From IMG/VR virus record IMGVR_UViG_3300028025_001183, positions 1 through 36,702 of that record: 36,702 nucleotides of DNA; one strand, given 5' to 3'. The DNA is from a virus. Positions within the stretch are counted from its first letter, which is position 1. Each line of letters starts with the position of its first letter. Positions 7,781 to 15,612 of this stretch are shown in pieces. Both the position numbers and the translations under genes were made by a program. Under the pieces are notes generated by a model that was not told where the DNA came from, made no database searches, and worked only from the letters and a program-made list of their open reading frames with translations.

Positions 7781-8976
7781 ATTTAGATGATGCACTAGAG
7801 AATTTATTAAAAACTTCAGAAAACAATACGACTCAGCCTATGGAGTCACGCAAAAGAAGCGCTGAATGGACTCCTGGTGTTTCGTGGGATGGCAATGAAG
7901 GCGTAGTAACTACAGAACCAATGGTGGGCGATACTCACCCAGATTGGTCAGGAGTTCTTCGTATCTGGGGTCTCGACCCCGATAACTTCGCTGTTGTCGA
8001 GCCTGTCCTTTTCAATGTGTGGGGTAACGCCGAAGGTGCGCTGAACCGCCAATGGAAAGGAAAGGTCGTTCGTAAAGGGGCTAAAGAACGCGCCGATATA
8101 GACCATTTGATTCAAGAGATACGAAAGCATAAGCCTAAAGAAAGAAAGCCACTTATTGAAGGTGCGGCTAGTCTTGTTGTAGTTGCAGCGGATTGGCAGG
8201 TTGGAAAGAAAGATGGAGATGGGCTTAAAGGATTAGTTGGGCGCTGGCTCCAAGCCATTGATGATGTTGAAGCCCGATATAAAGAGTTGAAAAAGATGGG
8301 CAGACCCATTGAATCCATAACTGTCCTTTGCCTCGGTGATTTAGTAGAAGGTTGCGATGGACATTATGATATACAAACCTTCACCGTGGAAGTTGATAGA
8401 CGAGACCAAGTAAAGATTGCTCGCCGACTTCTTCGAGATGCTCTTATCCGTTGGTCTAAGTTCGCTCCAGAAATCACAGTTGCAGCCATTGGCGGAAACC
8501 ATGGTGAAAACCGTAAAAACGGAAAAGCCTTTACGACCCTTAACGATAATGACGATGTAGCCCTAGTTGAGTCCGTGGCGGAAATCTTCGCCGCTAACCC
8601 TGAAGCCTACGGGCATATCAAGTTCGCCATTCCAACCGATGCCCTATCGCTCACAGTTGAAGCAGGGACAAAAATCATTGGAATTACTCACGGGCATTTG
8701 GCTCGCGCTGGCGCTGGAGTTGAAGCCAAACTCCGTAGATGGATTGCAGACCAGACACTCGGGCGCAATAAAATCGGTGACTGCGACATTCTGGTTACTG
8801 GTCACTATCATTCTTTGAAGATGGCAGATTGGGGCGGAGTCAAATGGCTCCAGGCTCCAGCATTAGATGGGGGAAGCGTATGGTGGAGTCAATCAACGGG
8901 AGAAACTGCGGATGTGGGAGTTCTGACCTTTGTTGTGTCGGAGCGGGGGATAACAGACCTCCAACTACTTCAATGA
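7777..8976 (+). CDS. Calcineurin-like metallophosphoesterase
   Basis: 399 residues. Metal-binding motifs occur in the order of the calcineurin-like superfamily: AADWQVG near residue 140, CLGDLVEG near 186, GGNHGEN near 240, THGH near 304 and TGHYH near 341. The first motif reads D-x-Q where D-x-H is usual, a variation seen in some members. The N-terminal 120 residues hold a nucleic-acid-type or linker region (PDWSGVLRIWGLDPDNF). Related phosphoesterases occur in many actinophage genomes; whether they act on DNA, nucleotides or protein is not settled. The gene is coupled to its neighbours by ATGA overlaps on both sides, in the middle of the morphogenesis genes. Confidence 0.8.
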   Translation: MNLDDALENLLKTSENNTTQPMESRKRSAEWTPGVSWDGNEGVVTTEPMVGDTHPDWSGVLRIWGLDPDNFAVVEPVLFNVWGNAEGALNRQWKGKVVRKGAKERADIDHLIQEIRKHKPKERKPLIEGAASLVVVAADWQVGKKDGDGLKGLVGRWLQAIDDVEARYKELKKMGRPIESITVLCLGDLVEGCDGHYDIQTFTVEVDRRDQVKIARRLLRDALIRWSKFAPEITVAAIGGNHGENRKNGKAFTTLNDNDDVALVESVAEIFAANPEAYGHIKFAIPTDALSLTVEAGTKIIGITHGHLARAGAGVEAKLRRWIADQTLGRNKIGDCDILVTGHYHSLKMADWGGVKWLQAPALDGGSVWWSQSTGETADVGVLTFVVSERGITDLQLLQ

Positions 8977-9257
8977 ATGACCCTAGAGACTTAGCCATGT
9001 ATGCGGCTGAACTCGTCTCTGGAGACCGTCAGGAGGCTTACGGGCATCCTTTAGATAACTTTACTAGGGCGGCTCAAATATGGAGCGCTATCCTGGGCAT
9101 AGAGGTCACAGCCGAGCAAGTAAGCCTTTGCATGGTCGGAGTTAAGATTGCAAGAGAAGCCCATATCACCAAGCCCGACACAGTTGTAGACGGCATCGGA
9201 TATTTTTTAACACTCGCCATGATTCGTGAGGAACGCGCTCGCCGAGAAAGTATGTGA
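8973..9257 (+). CDS. DUF6378-like protein
   Basis: 94 residues from the ATG that overlaps the phosphoesterase stop (ATGA). Longer in-frame extensions upstream read only a shadow of that gene. The DRQEAYGHPLDNFTRAAQIW block, then VTAEQVSLCMVGVKIAREAH and DTVVDGIGYFLTL, match the DUF6378 pattern common in actinophages. The histidine and acidic residues in an all-helical layout recall MazG-like all-alpha nucleotide pyrophosphohydrolases, but that link is only a resemblance. It is the last gene before a strong terminator. Confidence 0.7.
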   Translation: MNDPRDLAMYAAELVSGDRQEAYGHPLDNFTRAAQIWSAILGIEVTAEQVSLCMVGVKIAREAHITKPDTVVDGIGYFLTLAMIREERARRESM

Positions 9258-9275
9258 TAAGTTCAGTTTTGAAAT

Positions 9276-9312
9276 AGCCTCTTGGTGACGGGGAAGAACC
9301 AAGGGGCTTTTT
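9276..9312 (+). terminator. Rho-independent terminator
   Basis: AGCCTCTTGGT (9276-9286) pairs with ACCAAGGGGCT (9298-9308), an 11-bp stem with a single G-U pair and an 11-base loop, followed directly by TTTTT at 9308-9312. It ends the neck/phosphoesterase operon just before a strong promoter. Confidence 0.85.
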
Positions 9313-9317
9313 CATGC

Positions 9318-9346
9318 TTGCATATTAAACCCCCGTATGATATAAT
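9318..9346 (+). promoter_or_regulatory. Sigma70-type promoter, extended -10
   Basis: TTGCAT (9318-9323), a 17-base spacer, and TATAAT (9341-9346), preceded by TGA to give an extended -10. The spacer contains AACCCCCGTATGA, closely matching the spacers of several minus-strand promoters in the accessory region. It lies just after a terminator and drives 9372-9788 and probably the downstream tail genes. Confidence 0.85.
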
Positions 9347-9371
9347 AGTGCTGTAACGAAAGGGGATGGAA

Positions 9372-9788
9372 ATGGCAAGACCTGTCGAGAGTTCAAAACC
9401 TTGCTTCAAGTGTGGGCGCACAGTCGTTAAGTGCGAATCTAAGAGCGGCAAGTTCTACACCGCGAGTATCGAGATTGTCTCCAGCCAATACGCTGACTAT
9501 TCAGCGAGAGGTAGGGCTATCTACCCAGTTCACGAATGTGACGAAAGAGAAATCGTCAAGTATCAAGAAACTCTCAAGCGCCAATTAGCCGAAGGTCAAA
9601 TTGTTAGAGGTCAAAAAGTTGTGGTCGTTAAGGGTCGCAAAGTGGCAAAAGGCACAGAAGGCGAAATCTTCTGGCTTGGCTACGAAACCTGGAATGGCGA
9701 ATCTGTATTGAAGCGCGTTGGAATCGTGGTCGAATCAGGTGAAAAAGTCTTTGTGAGTTCAGAATATGTTGAGGCTAAAGTCTCATAA
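9372..9788 (+). CDS. Small zinc/KOW-like domain protein
   Basis: 138 residues from the second of two in-frame ATGs; AAAGGGG lies at the right distance for 9372 and too close to 9366. The N-terminus has a C-F-K-C pair and a further C (PCFKCGRTVVKCES), plus VHECDERE, suggesting a metal site. The C-terminal part (about residues 78-135) has QIVRGQKVVVVKGRKV and KGTEGEIFWLGY, resembling a KOW/SH3-like barrel that contacts RNA, DNA or RNA polymerase in other proteins. It is the first gene after a consensus promoter, a suitable place for a regulator. The function is unknown; the fold guess is weak to moderate. Confidence 0.6.
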   Translation: MARPVESSKPCFKCGRTVVKCESKSGKFYTASIEIVSSQYADYSARGRAIYPVHECDEREIVKYQETLKRQLAEGQIVRGQKVVVVKGRKVAKGTEGEIFWLGYETWNGESVLKRVGIVVESGEKVFVSSEYVEAKVS

Positions 9789-9796
9789 TTTAAGCC

Positions 9797-9805
9797 TGAT
9801 ACACT
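9797..9805 (+). promoter_or_regulatory. Possible extended -10 promoter before the tail genes
   Basis: TGATACACT has the TGN-TANNNT form of an extended -10, just after the stop of the preceding gene. No convincing -35 lies 17 bases upstream. It would transcribe a leader of about 100 bases before the 9910 start. Speculative. Confidence 0.3.
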
Positions 9806-9866
9806 TTCCTTAATGTGCGCTAGTCGCCCGAGTTAGTCGTCTTACCTCCGTGTCCTTGTGACCTTA

Positions 9867-9897
9867 GACGGTGTACTTGGGCTACCCATGCGCCGTC
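9867..9897 (+). promoter_or_regulatory. Structured leader hairpin before 9910
   Basis: GACGGTG (9867-9873) pairs with CGCCGTC (9891-9897), one G-U pair, enclosing an inner GGG-CTA-CCC hairpin. The ribosome-binding site AAGGAGG (9898-9904) begins at the next base. The stem lacks a U-tract, so a translation or RNA-processing element is more likely than a terminator. The rest of the 121-base leader (9789-9909) holds short motifs also found before 34592. Confidence 0.4.
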
Positions 9898-9909
9898 AAG
9901 GAGGAATAG

Positions 9910-10167
9910 ATGGCTAAGTACCGTGTACTTCAGGGTATTGATTACCCACCAAACAAACGCGCCGAAATCGGCGATGTCGTAGAAGATTTACCAGCCGCAG
10001 CAATTAAGTGGCTACTTGAGTCTGGCGCTATTGAGGATTCCTCTAAGCCAGCGAAGAAGATTGAAGAACCAACTCCAGAACCAATTGCCGAGCCAGTAGT
10101 TGAGGCACCAGTTGAGGTAGTTCCAGAACCAGAAACCCCAGAACTCACAGATGAGGATGATGACTAA
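9910..10167 (+). CDS. Small acidic protein preceding tail tube
   Basis: 85 residues. Residues 1-40 form a compact module (KYRVLQGIDYPPNKRAEIGD, then AAIKWLLESGAI) of a kind that recurs in phage structural operons just before tail-tube genes. The rest is a Pro/Glu/Val-rich acidic tail (EPTPEP, PEPETPELTDEDDD). The AAGGAGG ribosome-binding site is the strongest in the region, so high expression is expected. One-base overlap (TAATG) couples it to the tail-tube gene. A tail-assembly or virion-linked role is inferred from context only. Confidence 0.55.
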   Translation: MAKYRVLQGIDYPPNKRAEIGDVVEDLPAAAIKWLLESGAIEDSSKPAKKIEEPTPEPIAEPVVEAPVEVVPEPETPELTDEDDD

Positions 10168-10898
10168 TGCCTACATTCCGCCACGGTAAAGGTGTAAGAG
10201 TATTTGTAGATGAGTTCGATTTCTCATCTTATTTCAATGATGTATCTGCATCAACAATGATTGAGACAGCAGAGACAAGTACCTTTGGCTCAGATGCCAA
10301 GGAGTACATTACTGGACTTGTAGACGGAAGCGTATCGCTCAGCGGTATGTTCGAGGCAACAGCAAGTGTCGGTACCGATGCTTATTTCGCAACAGTTCTC
10401 GGCGGCACAACAAAGGAAAAAGTTATTGTTGCAACCGAAGGTCACGCTCTCGGCAATCGCGCCGTGATGCTTGAGTCCGATGCCACTTCATACGAGGTAT
10501 CAGGAGCAATCTCAGATGTTGTCCAGGCAAGTGCTGAGTTCCAGTCATCTAATGGTGTAGAACACGGGGTCATCTTGTCCTCTGGTTCAGCCGTTAGTGC
10601 AACTGGAAACGGAACAGGCGTGGACAATGGCGCTTCATCAGCCAATGGTGGAGTTGCATATCTTTCTGTTCCGACTAATACTCGAAACGGAAATATCACC
10701 GTAAAGGTTCAGCAGTCAGCCGACAACTCAACCTTTACAGACTTGGTGACTTTCACCGCAATCACTTCTGCTCAAAAAATATCTTACCGAGTTGAAGTTG
10801 CGGCTGGAACATCAGTAGCAAGATACCTGCGCGTGAACTACACGGTTGCAGGTTCCACAGGTACCGCCACCCCAATCGTGGCTTTTTCAAGGAGATAA
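10167..10898 (+). CDS. Major tail (tube) protein, long form
   Basis: 243 residues. The N-terminal 130 residues (MPTFRHGK, IETAETSTFGSDAKEYITGL, VSLSGMFEAT, YEVSGAISDVVQASAEFQ) are clearly homologous to the whole of the next gene product, and the layout matches siphovirus tail-tube proteins. The C-terminal 110 residues (YLSVPTNTRNGNITVKVQQS...FTDLVTF...YLRVNYTV) form an extra beta sandwich typical of surface-exposed decorations on tail tubes. This copy could be a decorated or initiating tube subunit and the shorter one the bulk tube, or the reverse; the sequence does not tell. Confidence 0.75.
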   Translation: MPTFRHGKGVRVFVDEFDFSSYFNDVSASTMIETAETSTFGSDAKEYITGLVDGSVSLSGMFEATASVGTDAYFATVLGGTTKEKVIVATEGHALGNRAVMLESDATSYEVSGAISDVVQASAEFQSSNGVEHGVILSSGSAVSATGNGTGVDNGASSANGGVAYLSVPTNTRNGNITVKVQQSADNSTFTDLVTFTAITSAQKISYRVEVAAGTSVARYLRVNYTVAGSTGTATPIVAFSRR

Positions 10899-10901
10899 CA
10901 A

Positions 10902-11321
10902 ATGCCTACATTTCGTCATGGTAAGTCCACCGTATTCAAGGTAGACAATGCGGCTGGCTCACTTACCGATATTAGCAACACACTTACAGATGTTTCATTC
11001 CCACAGACAATCGAGACCGCCGAAACTACAAGTTTCGGAAGTTCTGCAAAGACCTACATTGTCGGTCTTTCAGATTCATCACTATCAGTATCAGGAAACT
11101 TTGATGCAACAGTTGATGCTCACCTCGCGGCAGTCGTAGGACAAGCAGCAACACTTTCATTCGAGTACGGTCCAGAAGGTTCTACAAATGGACAGGTTAA
11201 GTACACAGGCGAGTGCATTATGACTTCTTACGAGAAGTCTGGCGCTGTCGGAGATGTCGTAACATACTCAGCAGAGTTCCAGGTAACAGGTGCAGTAACA
11301 CGCGGAACATACTCAGCATAA
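10902..11321 (+). CDS. Tail tube protein paralog, short form
   Basis: 139 residues starting MPTFRHGK, as in the preceding gene, with the same blocks: TIETAETTSFGSSAKTYIVGL, SLSVSGNFDATVDAHL, MTSYEKSGAVGDVVTYSAEFQ. It lacks the C-terminal decoration domain. Tandem tail-tube paralogs are known in some siphoviruses, where both can enter the virion. The start follows the previous stop by three bases, with AAGGAG upstream. A 58-base gap to the next gene contains no clear terminator. Confidence 0.75.
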   Translation: MPTFRHGKSTVFKVDNAAGSLTDISNTLTDVSFPQTIETAETTSFGSSAKTYIVGLSDSSLSVSGNFDATVDAHLAAVVGQAATLSFEYGPEGSTNGQVKYTGECIMTSYEKSGAVGDVVTYSAEFQVTGAVTRGTYSA

Positions 11322-11379
11322 TTTAATAGCAGTACAACTTAATAAATCGTGACCAACCTAGTGTCCCAAGGAGAAATAA

Positions 11380-11739
11380 ATGAGTCTCAAAGAAACAATC
11401 TTTAGTGCAGACGACATCACAAAAGAACTTGTAGAAGTTCCTGAGTGGGGAGTGAGCGTAGAAGTTCGCTCCATGACTGCGGCAGAACGCGCCAAACTGG
11501 GCGAGGGTGCATCAAACGGCGAAAAAACAGATGTTGCCAAGATGTACGCATTAACAGTTATTGCAACTGTTTATGACCCAGCGACAGGTTTACCAGTCTT
11601 TACAGACCAGGATAAAGAAGCCATTCTTTCAAAGAATGGCGCAGTAATTGAGCGCCTTGCTACAAAGGCACTTGGTTCATCTGGTCTAACTGAAAAGGCG
11701 GCAGACGAAGCGCAGGCGCGATTTCCTAAAGAATCCTGA
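11380..11739 (+). CDS. Tail assembly chaperone G
   Basis: 119 residues, ribosome-binding site CAAGGAG. The order VPEWGVSVEVRSMTAAERAKL...KMYALTVIATVYDPATGLPVFTDQDKEAI is typical of siphovirus tail-assembly chaperones encoded between tube and tape measure. Such proteins coat and fold the tape measure before tube polymerisation. The frame ends at TGA 11737-11739, but an open extension in the +1 frame continues to the tape-measure start, as expected for a G/G-T pair. Confidence 0.8.
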   Translation: MSLKETIFSADDITKELVEVPEWGVSVEVRSMTAAERAKLGEGASNGEKTDVAKMYALTVIATVYDPATGLPVFTDQDKEAILSKNGAVIERLATKALGSSGLTEKAADEAQARFPKES

Positions 11740-11917
11740 GCGGCGAGTTCTATTTGAAATTGCAGAAAAACTAGGAAGAACGGTGGCTGAACTTCTTTAC
11801 GGGAGTCCAGCACACCGTCCTCTTACTAGCATGGAATTAACTGAGTGGACTGCGTTATGGACTCTCAAAGCAAAAGAGCAAGAGAAGGCAGAGCGTAGAG
11901 CGAAAGCGAGGCGATAA
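11380..11917 (+). CDS. Tail assembly chaperone G-T, by apparent +1 recoding
   Basis: Past the G stop, the frame that is +1 (equivalently -2) relative to G is open to TAA 11915-11917, which overlaps the tape-measure ATG. It encodes about 61 residues beginning NPERRVLFEIAEKLGRT, then VAELLYG and a charged LTEWTALWTLKAKEQEK tail, the conserved look of the T half of chaperone fusions. No plausible independent start precedes the conserved part, so ribosomal frameshifting is the natural explanation. The slip site must lie at or before the TCC-TGA at 11734-11739; TTTCCTAAAG at 11722-11731 is a candidate stretch. Most described cases shift -1, so the frame relation is notable. Confidence 0.7.
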
Positions 11918-14900
11918 TGGCAGAAACTCCAACCATGGAAGTTCGCGCTCGGCTAACCGCTGAAACCGCACAGTTCACCAAGGGGATGCAACAGGCATCC
12001 GCATCGGTAGATGAGTTCGCTCAAAAGAGTGCAAGTCTGCGTGGAGCAATGGTCGGTATCGGCGTTGCTTCCGCAGCACTTACTACTGCGCTTATTGCGA
12101 TGGGTACAAAATCATTTTTGGCTGCTGCTCGTATCGAGGAACTCGATTACGCGATGGATGCCATCGGTAAATCTACTGGTCTCGGTTACCAGGCAATTAA
12201 AGATACAGCCCTTGCTATTAAAGCCGAGGGTATTGAGATGGAAATTGCATCTAAGACCGCTATTAAGTTCGCTCAAAACCAATTAGATATGAGTAAGGCG
12301 GCGCTTCTTGCAAAAGCCGCCCAAGACTTCGCTATCGTTGGAGCAAAGAACTCATCCGAGACTTACGATATGCTCACACACGCCGTTATTACGGGTCGAA
12401 GTGAAGTTCTAAAATCAGTTGGTATTCAAAAATCTGCTGGACAGATGTATGAGACTTTTGCTAATAAAATTGGTAAGGCTACAACTGCTTTAACTTACCA
12501 AGAAAAACAACAAGCAGTTCTTGAGGGAGCGCTGAAAGAAGCAGAAAATGTTGCTGGCGCTTACGCCGCCGCTATGCAGAGTCCAGGAAAGGTTCTCCGT
12601 TCTTTTGCCCGTATAACAAATGAAGTCCAAGTATCCATGGGCAATATGCTTCTCAAGGGCATCGGACCAGTAATCTTCCATCTTTACGAACTTACAAAAA
12701 CTTTTGCAAAGGCTCTTGAAAATAGCGTTGCTTTCAAAATTGTTATTGAGGCAGTTAAGCAAGTAATGATTAAAATTACTGCTCCAATTGTCTCTTTCCT
12801 AAAAAATATGAAAACAATGCTTGAAGGATTGACTAAGGTAACGACTGCCGCTGGTGAGTTGAAATCTAACTTTGACCCAGTTGGAGATGCTGTAAAGAAA
12901 CTTGCTACAAAAATTGAATTTGTCCTTCCACCTCTTGCCGCGCTTTTGGCTATGTTCGCCACTTTTGCTGGCGCTAAAGTTTTTGCTTCAATCCCAGTTC
13001 TAGGCTCAGTTTTAGGAATGTTGGCTGGTCCTATCGGTATTATCGTTATTGGTCTTACAACTCTTTATCTGACTTCAAACCAGGTAAAAGATTCAGTAAA
13101 TAGATTATTCGCTTCTCTGCAACCTTTGGTGAGCATAGTCGTAGCAGTTGGAAAGGCATTTGCTATCGCTGCTGGATTCGGCGTAGCAATTTTGGCTAAG
13201 GCTATTGGTGGTCTTGCAACAGTTATTCAGGGCGCTAATAACTTCCTGAGTTCACATAGAACTATTCTCAACGGAATTAAATACATTGTGGGCGTTCTAG
13301 TCGCCTCATATATTGGCTACAAGGCTGTCCTTCTAACGCAATTGGCAATTACAAAAGTCTCAGCAATTATGTCTGCAATTCACGCAAAAATAACAAACGC
13401 TCAGGCAGTTGCCAATGCTAGAGCAGCGGTTACCCAGGCTCAGGCGAATGTACAGCAGACCGCCCACAATGTTTTAACGGCTCAGGCAGCAGTTCAACAG
13501 GCTGGATTAAATGTAGCCCTTGGCGGTGGAGCAATTGCAGCATCAGCCCTTGCCATAGCCCAAACCAATTTAGCAGCAGCAGAGACGGCAGCAACGGCAG
13601 CAACAGCCAGCCTTGCAGGTGCGACTACTGCACTCAATACCGCAATGGCTCCTACTGCCCTTATGACTTTCGGAATCGTTGCAGCAATCGCAGCCCTAGT
13701 AATTGGATTTGTTCTTGCTTACAAGAATAGCGAAACATTTAGAGAAGTAGTAACTACTGCTATCAACTTTGTTGCTAAGGTTGTTGGAAAAGCAGTCGGA
13801 TTTATTATGAGGGCTTTCGCATACTTCCTAAAGGGTATTGCTTATGTGATGGATACAAATGGCGCACTTGGAAACTTCATTGCAACGGTATATGAATTTA
13901 TGCTTGATGTTATTTTATTTGCCGTAATTTCATACATTAAGTTCTACAAGTTTTGGCTTGACGGGTTCTCATCCCTAGTAAAAGAACACGCTGGCGGTGC
14001 AAAACTTATTGGAACAATCTTTGAGTTTATAGCCCGTTATATTGGTGCTGCGATAACAAATATATTAGTTCAGTTCGCTAATGTTTTGAAGGGTATTGCA
14101 ACACTTATTCATTGGTTCGGAGTTGCTAAAAAATGGATTGGCGAACAATGGGAAAGAATTACTGAGGCAATTGGCAAAGCAACCGAAATTATCGGAAGTA
14201 TATTTGGCACCCTCGGAGATTTAGTCAGCGGCGTTGTTAAATTTATGAGAGATAAATTTGCTGGGTTTATTGATTATTTTATAGAAAAAGCACGGGCAAT
14301 TCCAGCCGCGCTTGGCGGAGGCTTAATTGTCTCTGGTCTTGAAAAACTTCAGGCTGCTATCCGTGGAACTTCAGAAGAAGTGAGCAAGTTCGATAACACT
14401 TCTAGCGTTTCTAAAATGACTAAGGTAGTTAGTGAGGGAACAAATAAAATAAATTCCGCGATAACAAGAGTTAGCAATGTTGTAATTGATGCCTCTTTGA
14501 GTTGGGGCAATTACGAGACTGGCGCTGAAGGAACCTTATCCAGAGTCGCTAATAAACTTTTAGGTTTTGCAAAGAATGTAACCGAGTTCGCTGCAAATGT
14601 TGATGGCGACAAAATACTAAGTGGAATGGTTAGCGGAGCCGAGAAAGCCTCTGAGGTTTTAGGTAAAACAATCGAATTGCTTCAAGGCGTAAAAGATAAA
14701 GACATTTTTAAGACCGTTATGAAGGTTGTATCTAGCGGTGCCAATACTGCATCCGAATGGTTATTGGCGACAGCCACAACAGTTGAATCCTTTACCAATT
14801 CAGACTTTGCTGGAAAAATGGGCGATGCTATTGGAAATATGGTTGATAGTCTTAAAAAGGGTCTCGGTTTCGGCGATATTTTAGGGGACTTGAAAAAAGA

Positions 14901-15612
14901 GTTTTCACTTCCTAGCGACTTGGGCAAGGATAAAAATGCTGAGGCAATTGAAGCCCAGACGAAAAGAGCAGATGCAGTTAAGGAAGCAATGCGCTCTGCT
15001 ATTGATTCAATCAAGTCAGTTCTTGACGACCTTAAAAATGCAGCCCGAGACTTTGCCGATAGCCTCAAGGACACAATCGTAGGCTTTGCTGGTCTAAAGA
15101 GCATTGAGTTGCCTGACGGGTTCATACCAAAGGCTAAGTCTTTGATTGATAACATGAACCAAAGATTGAATAAGAGCCTTCAGTTCGCAAATCAAATTCA
15201 GCAATTGCAATCTCTTGAACTTGATGCTGGAGCGCTAAAGGACATCATTGAGGCGGGTCCAATTAAGGGCGCTCAGTTGGCATCATCAATTCTTACTGGA
15301 GATGCAAAGTCAAACATCGCTCAGATTAACGCCTTGCAGAAGGCAATTACATATTCGGGCGCGGCTATTGGTCAGATGGGCGCTCAGGCGGCTTACGGTG
15401 GACTCATCGCTAACGCAGAGGCTAAGTACGCATCTCTACAGGGTGACCTTAAGACTGGTGGCAGCGGAACAAATCAGTACATCCAGCAAGGCGCTTTCCA
15501 AATCAACATCAGCACCGCTGGAGCAAAAGATACTGACGAACAGATTAAAATGATTACCGATAAGATTCAAGAAACATTTGCAATCTTGGCTAAGGAATTG
15601 GCGGCTAAATAA
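11917..15612 (+). CDS. Tape measure protein
   Basis: 1231 residues, by far the largest gene, located directly after the chaperone pair. The N-terminus (VRARLTAETAQFTKGMQQA, residues 9-27) is the classic tape-measure start. Hydrophobic membrane-type segments lie near residues 43-63, 335-385 and 583-602, with more near 660, and long Ala/Gln helical stretches lie between. No lytic transglycosylase or peptidase motif is evident. At the usual ratio of about 1.5 angstroms per residue this would give a tail of roughly 185 nm, which is an estimate only. The stop overlaps the next start (TAATG). Confidence 0.9.
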   Translation: MAETPTMEVRARLTAETAQFTKGMQQASASVDEFAQKSASLRGAMVGIGVASAALTTALIAMGTKSFLAAARIEELDYAMDAIGKSTGLGYQAIKDTALAIKAEGIEMEIASKTAIKFAQNQLDMSKAALLAKAAQDFAIVGAKNSSETYDMLTHAVITGRSEVLKSVGIQKSAGQMYETFANKIGKATTALTYQEKQQAVLEGALKEAENVAGAYAAAMQSPGKVLRSFARITNEVQVSMGNMLLKGIGPVIFHLYELTKTFAKALENSVAFKIVIEAVKQVMIKITAPIVSFLKNMKTMLEGLTKVTTAAGELKSNFDPVGDAVKKLATKIEFVLPPLAALLAMFATFAGAKVFASIPVLGSVLGMLAGPIGIIVIGLTTLYLTSNQVKDSVNRLFASLQPLVSIVVAVGKAFAIAAGFGVAILAKAIGGLATVIQGANNFLSSHRTILNGIKYIVGVLVASYIGYKAVLLTQLAITKVSAIMSAIHAKITNAQAVANARAAVTQAQANVQQTAHNVLTAQAAVQQAGLNVALGGGAIAASALAIAQTNLAAAETAATAATASLAGATTALNTAMAPTALMTFGIVAAIAALVIGFVLAYKNSETFREVVTTAINFVAKVVGKAVGFIMRAFAYFLKGIAYVMDTNGALGNFIATVYEFMLDVILFAVISYIKFYKFWLDGFSSLVKEHAGGAKLIGTIFEFIARYIGAAITNILVQFANVLKGIATLIHWFGVAKKWIGEQWERITEAIGKATEIIGSIFGTLGDLVSGVVKFMRDKFAGFIDYFIEKARAIPAALGGGLIVSGLEKLQAAIRGTSEEVSKFDNTSSVSKMTKVVSEGTNKINSAITRVSNVVIDASLSWGNYETGAEGTLSRVANKLLGFAKNVTEFAANVDGDKILSGMVSGAEKASEVLGKTIELLQGVKDKDIFKTVMKVVSSGANTASEWLLATATTVESFTNSDFAGKMGDAIGNMVDSLKKGLGFGDILGDLKKEFSLPSDLGKDKNAEAIEAQTKRADAVKEAMRSAIDSIKSVLDDLKNAARDFADSLKDTIVGFAGLKSIELPDGFIPKAKSLIDNMNQRLNKSLQFANQIQQLQSLELDAGALKDIIEAGPIKGAQLASSILTGDAKSNIAQINALQKAITYSGAAIGQMGAQAAYGGLIANAEAKYASLQGDLKTGGSGTNQYIQQGAFQINISTAGAKDTDEQIKMITDKIQETFAILAKELAAK

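Noticed and set aside
8829-8972. 48-residue extension before the DUF6378-like protein
   Set aside because: Reads the phosphoesterase gene in another frame; the ATGA start at 8973 fits the operon style.
11322-11379. Possible promoter or terminator in the gap before the tail chaperone gene
   Set aside because: AT-rich stretches exist, but no -35/-10 pair or stable stem with U-tract is convincing.
14682-15155. 157-residue minus-strand frame in the tape measure gene
   Set aside because: Ser/Ala/Phe-rich shadow of a well supported gene, without upstream signals.
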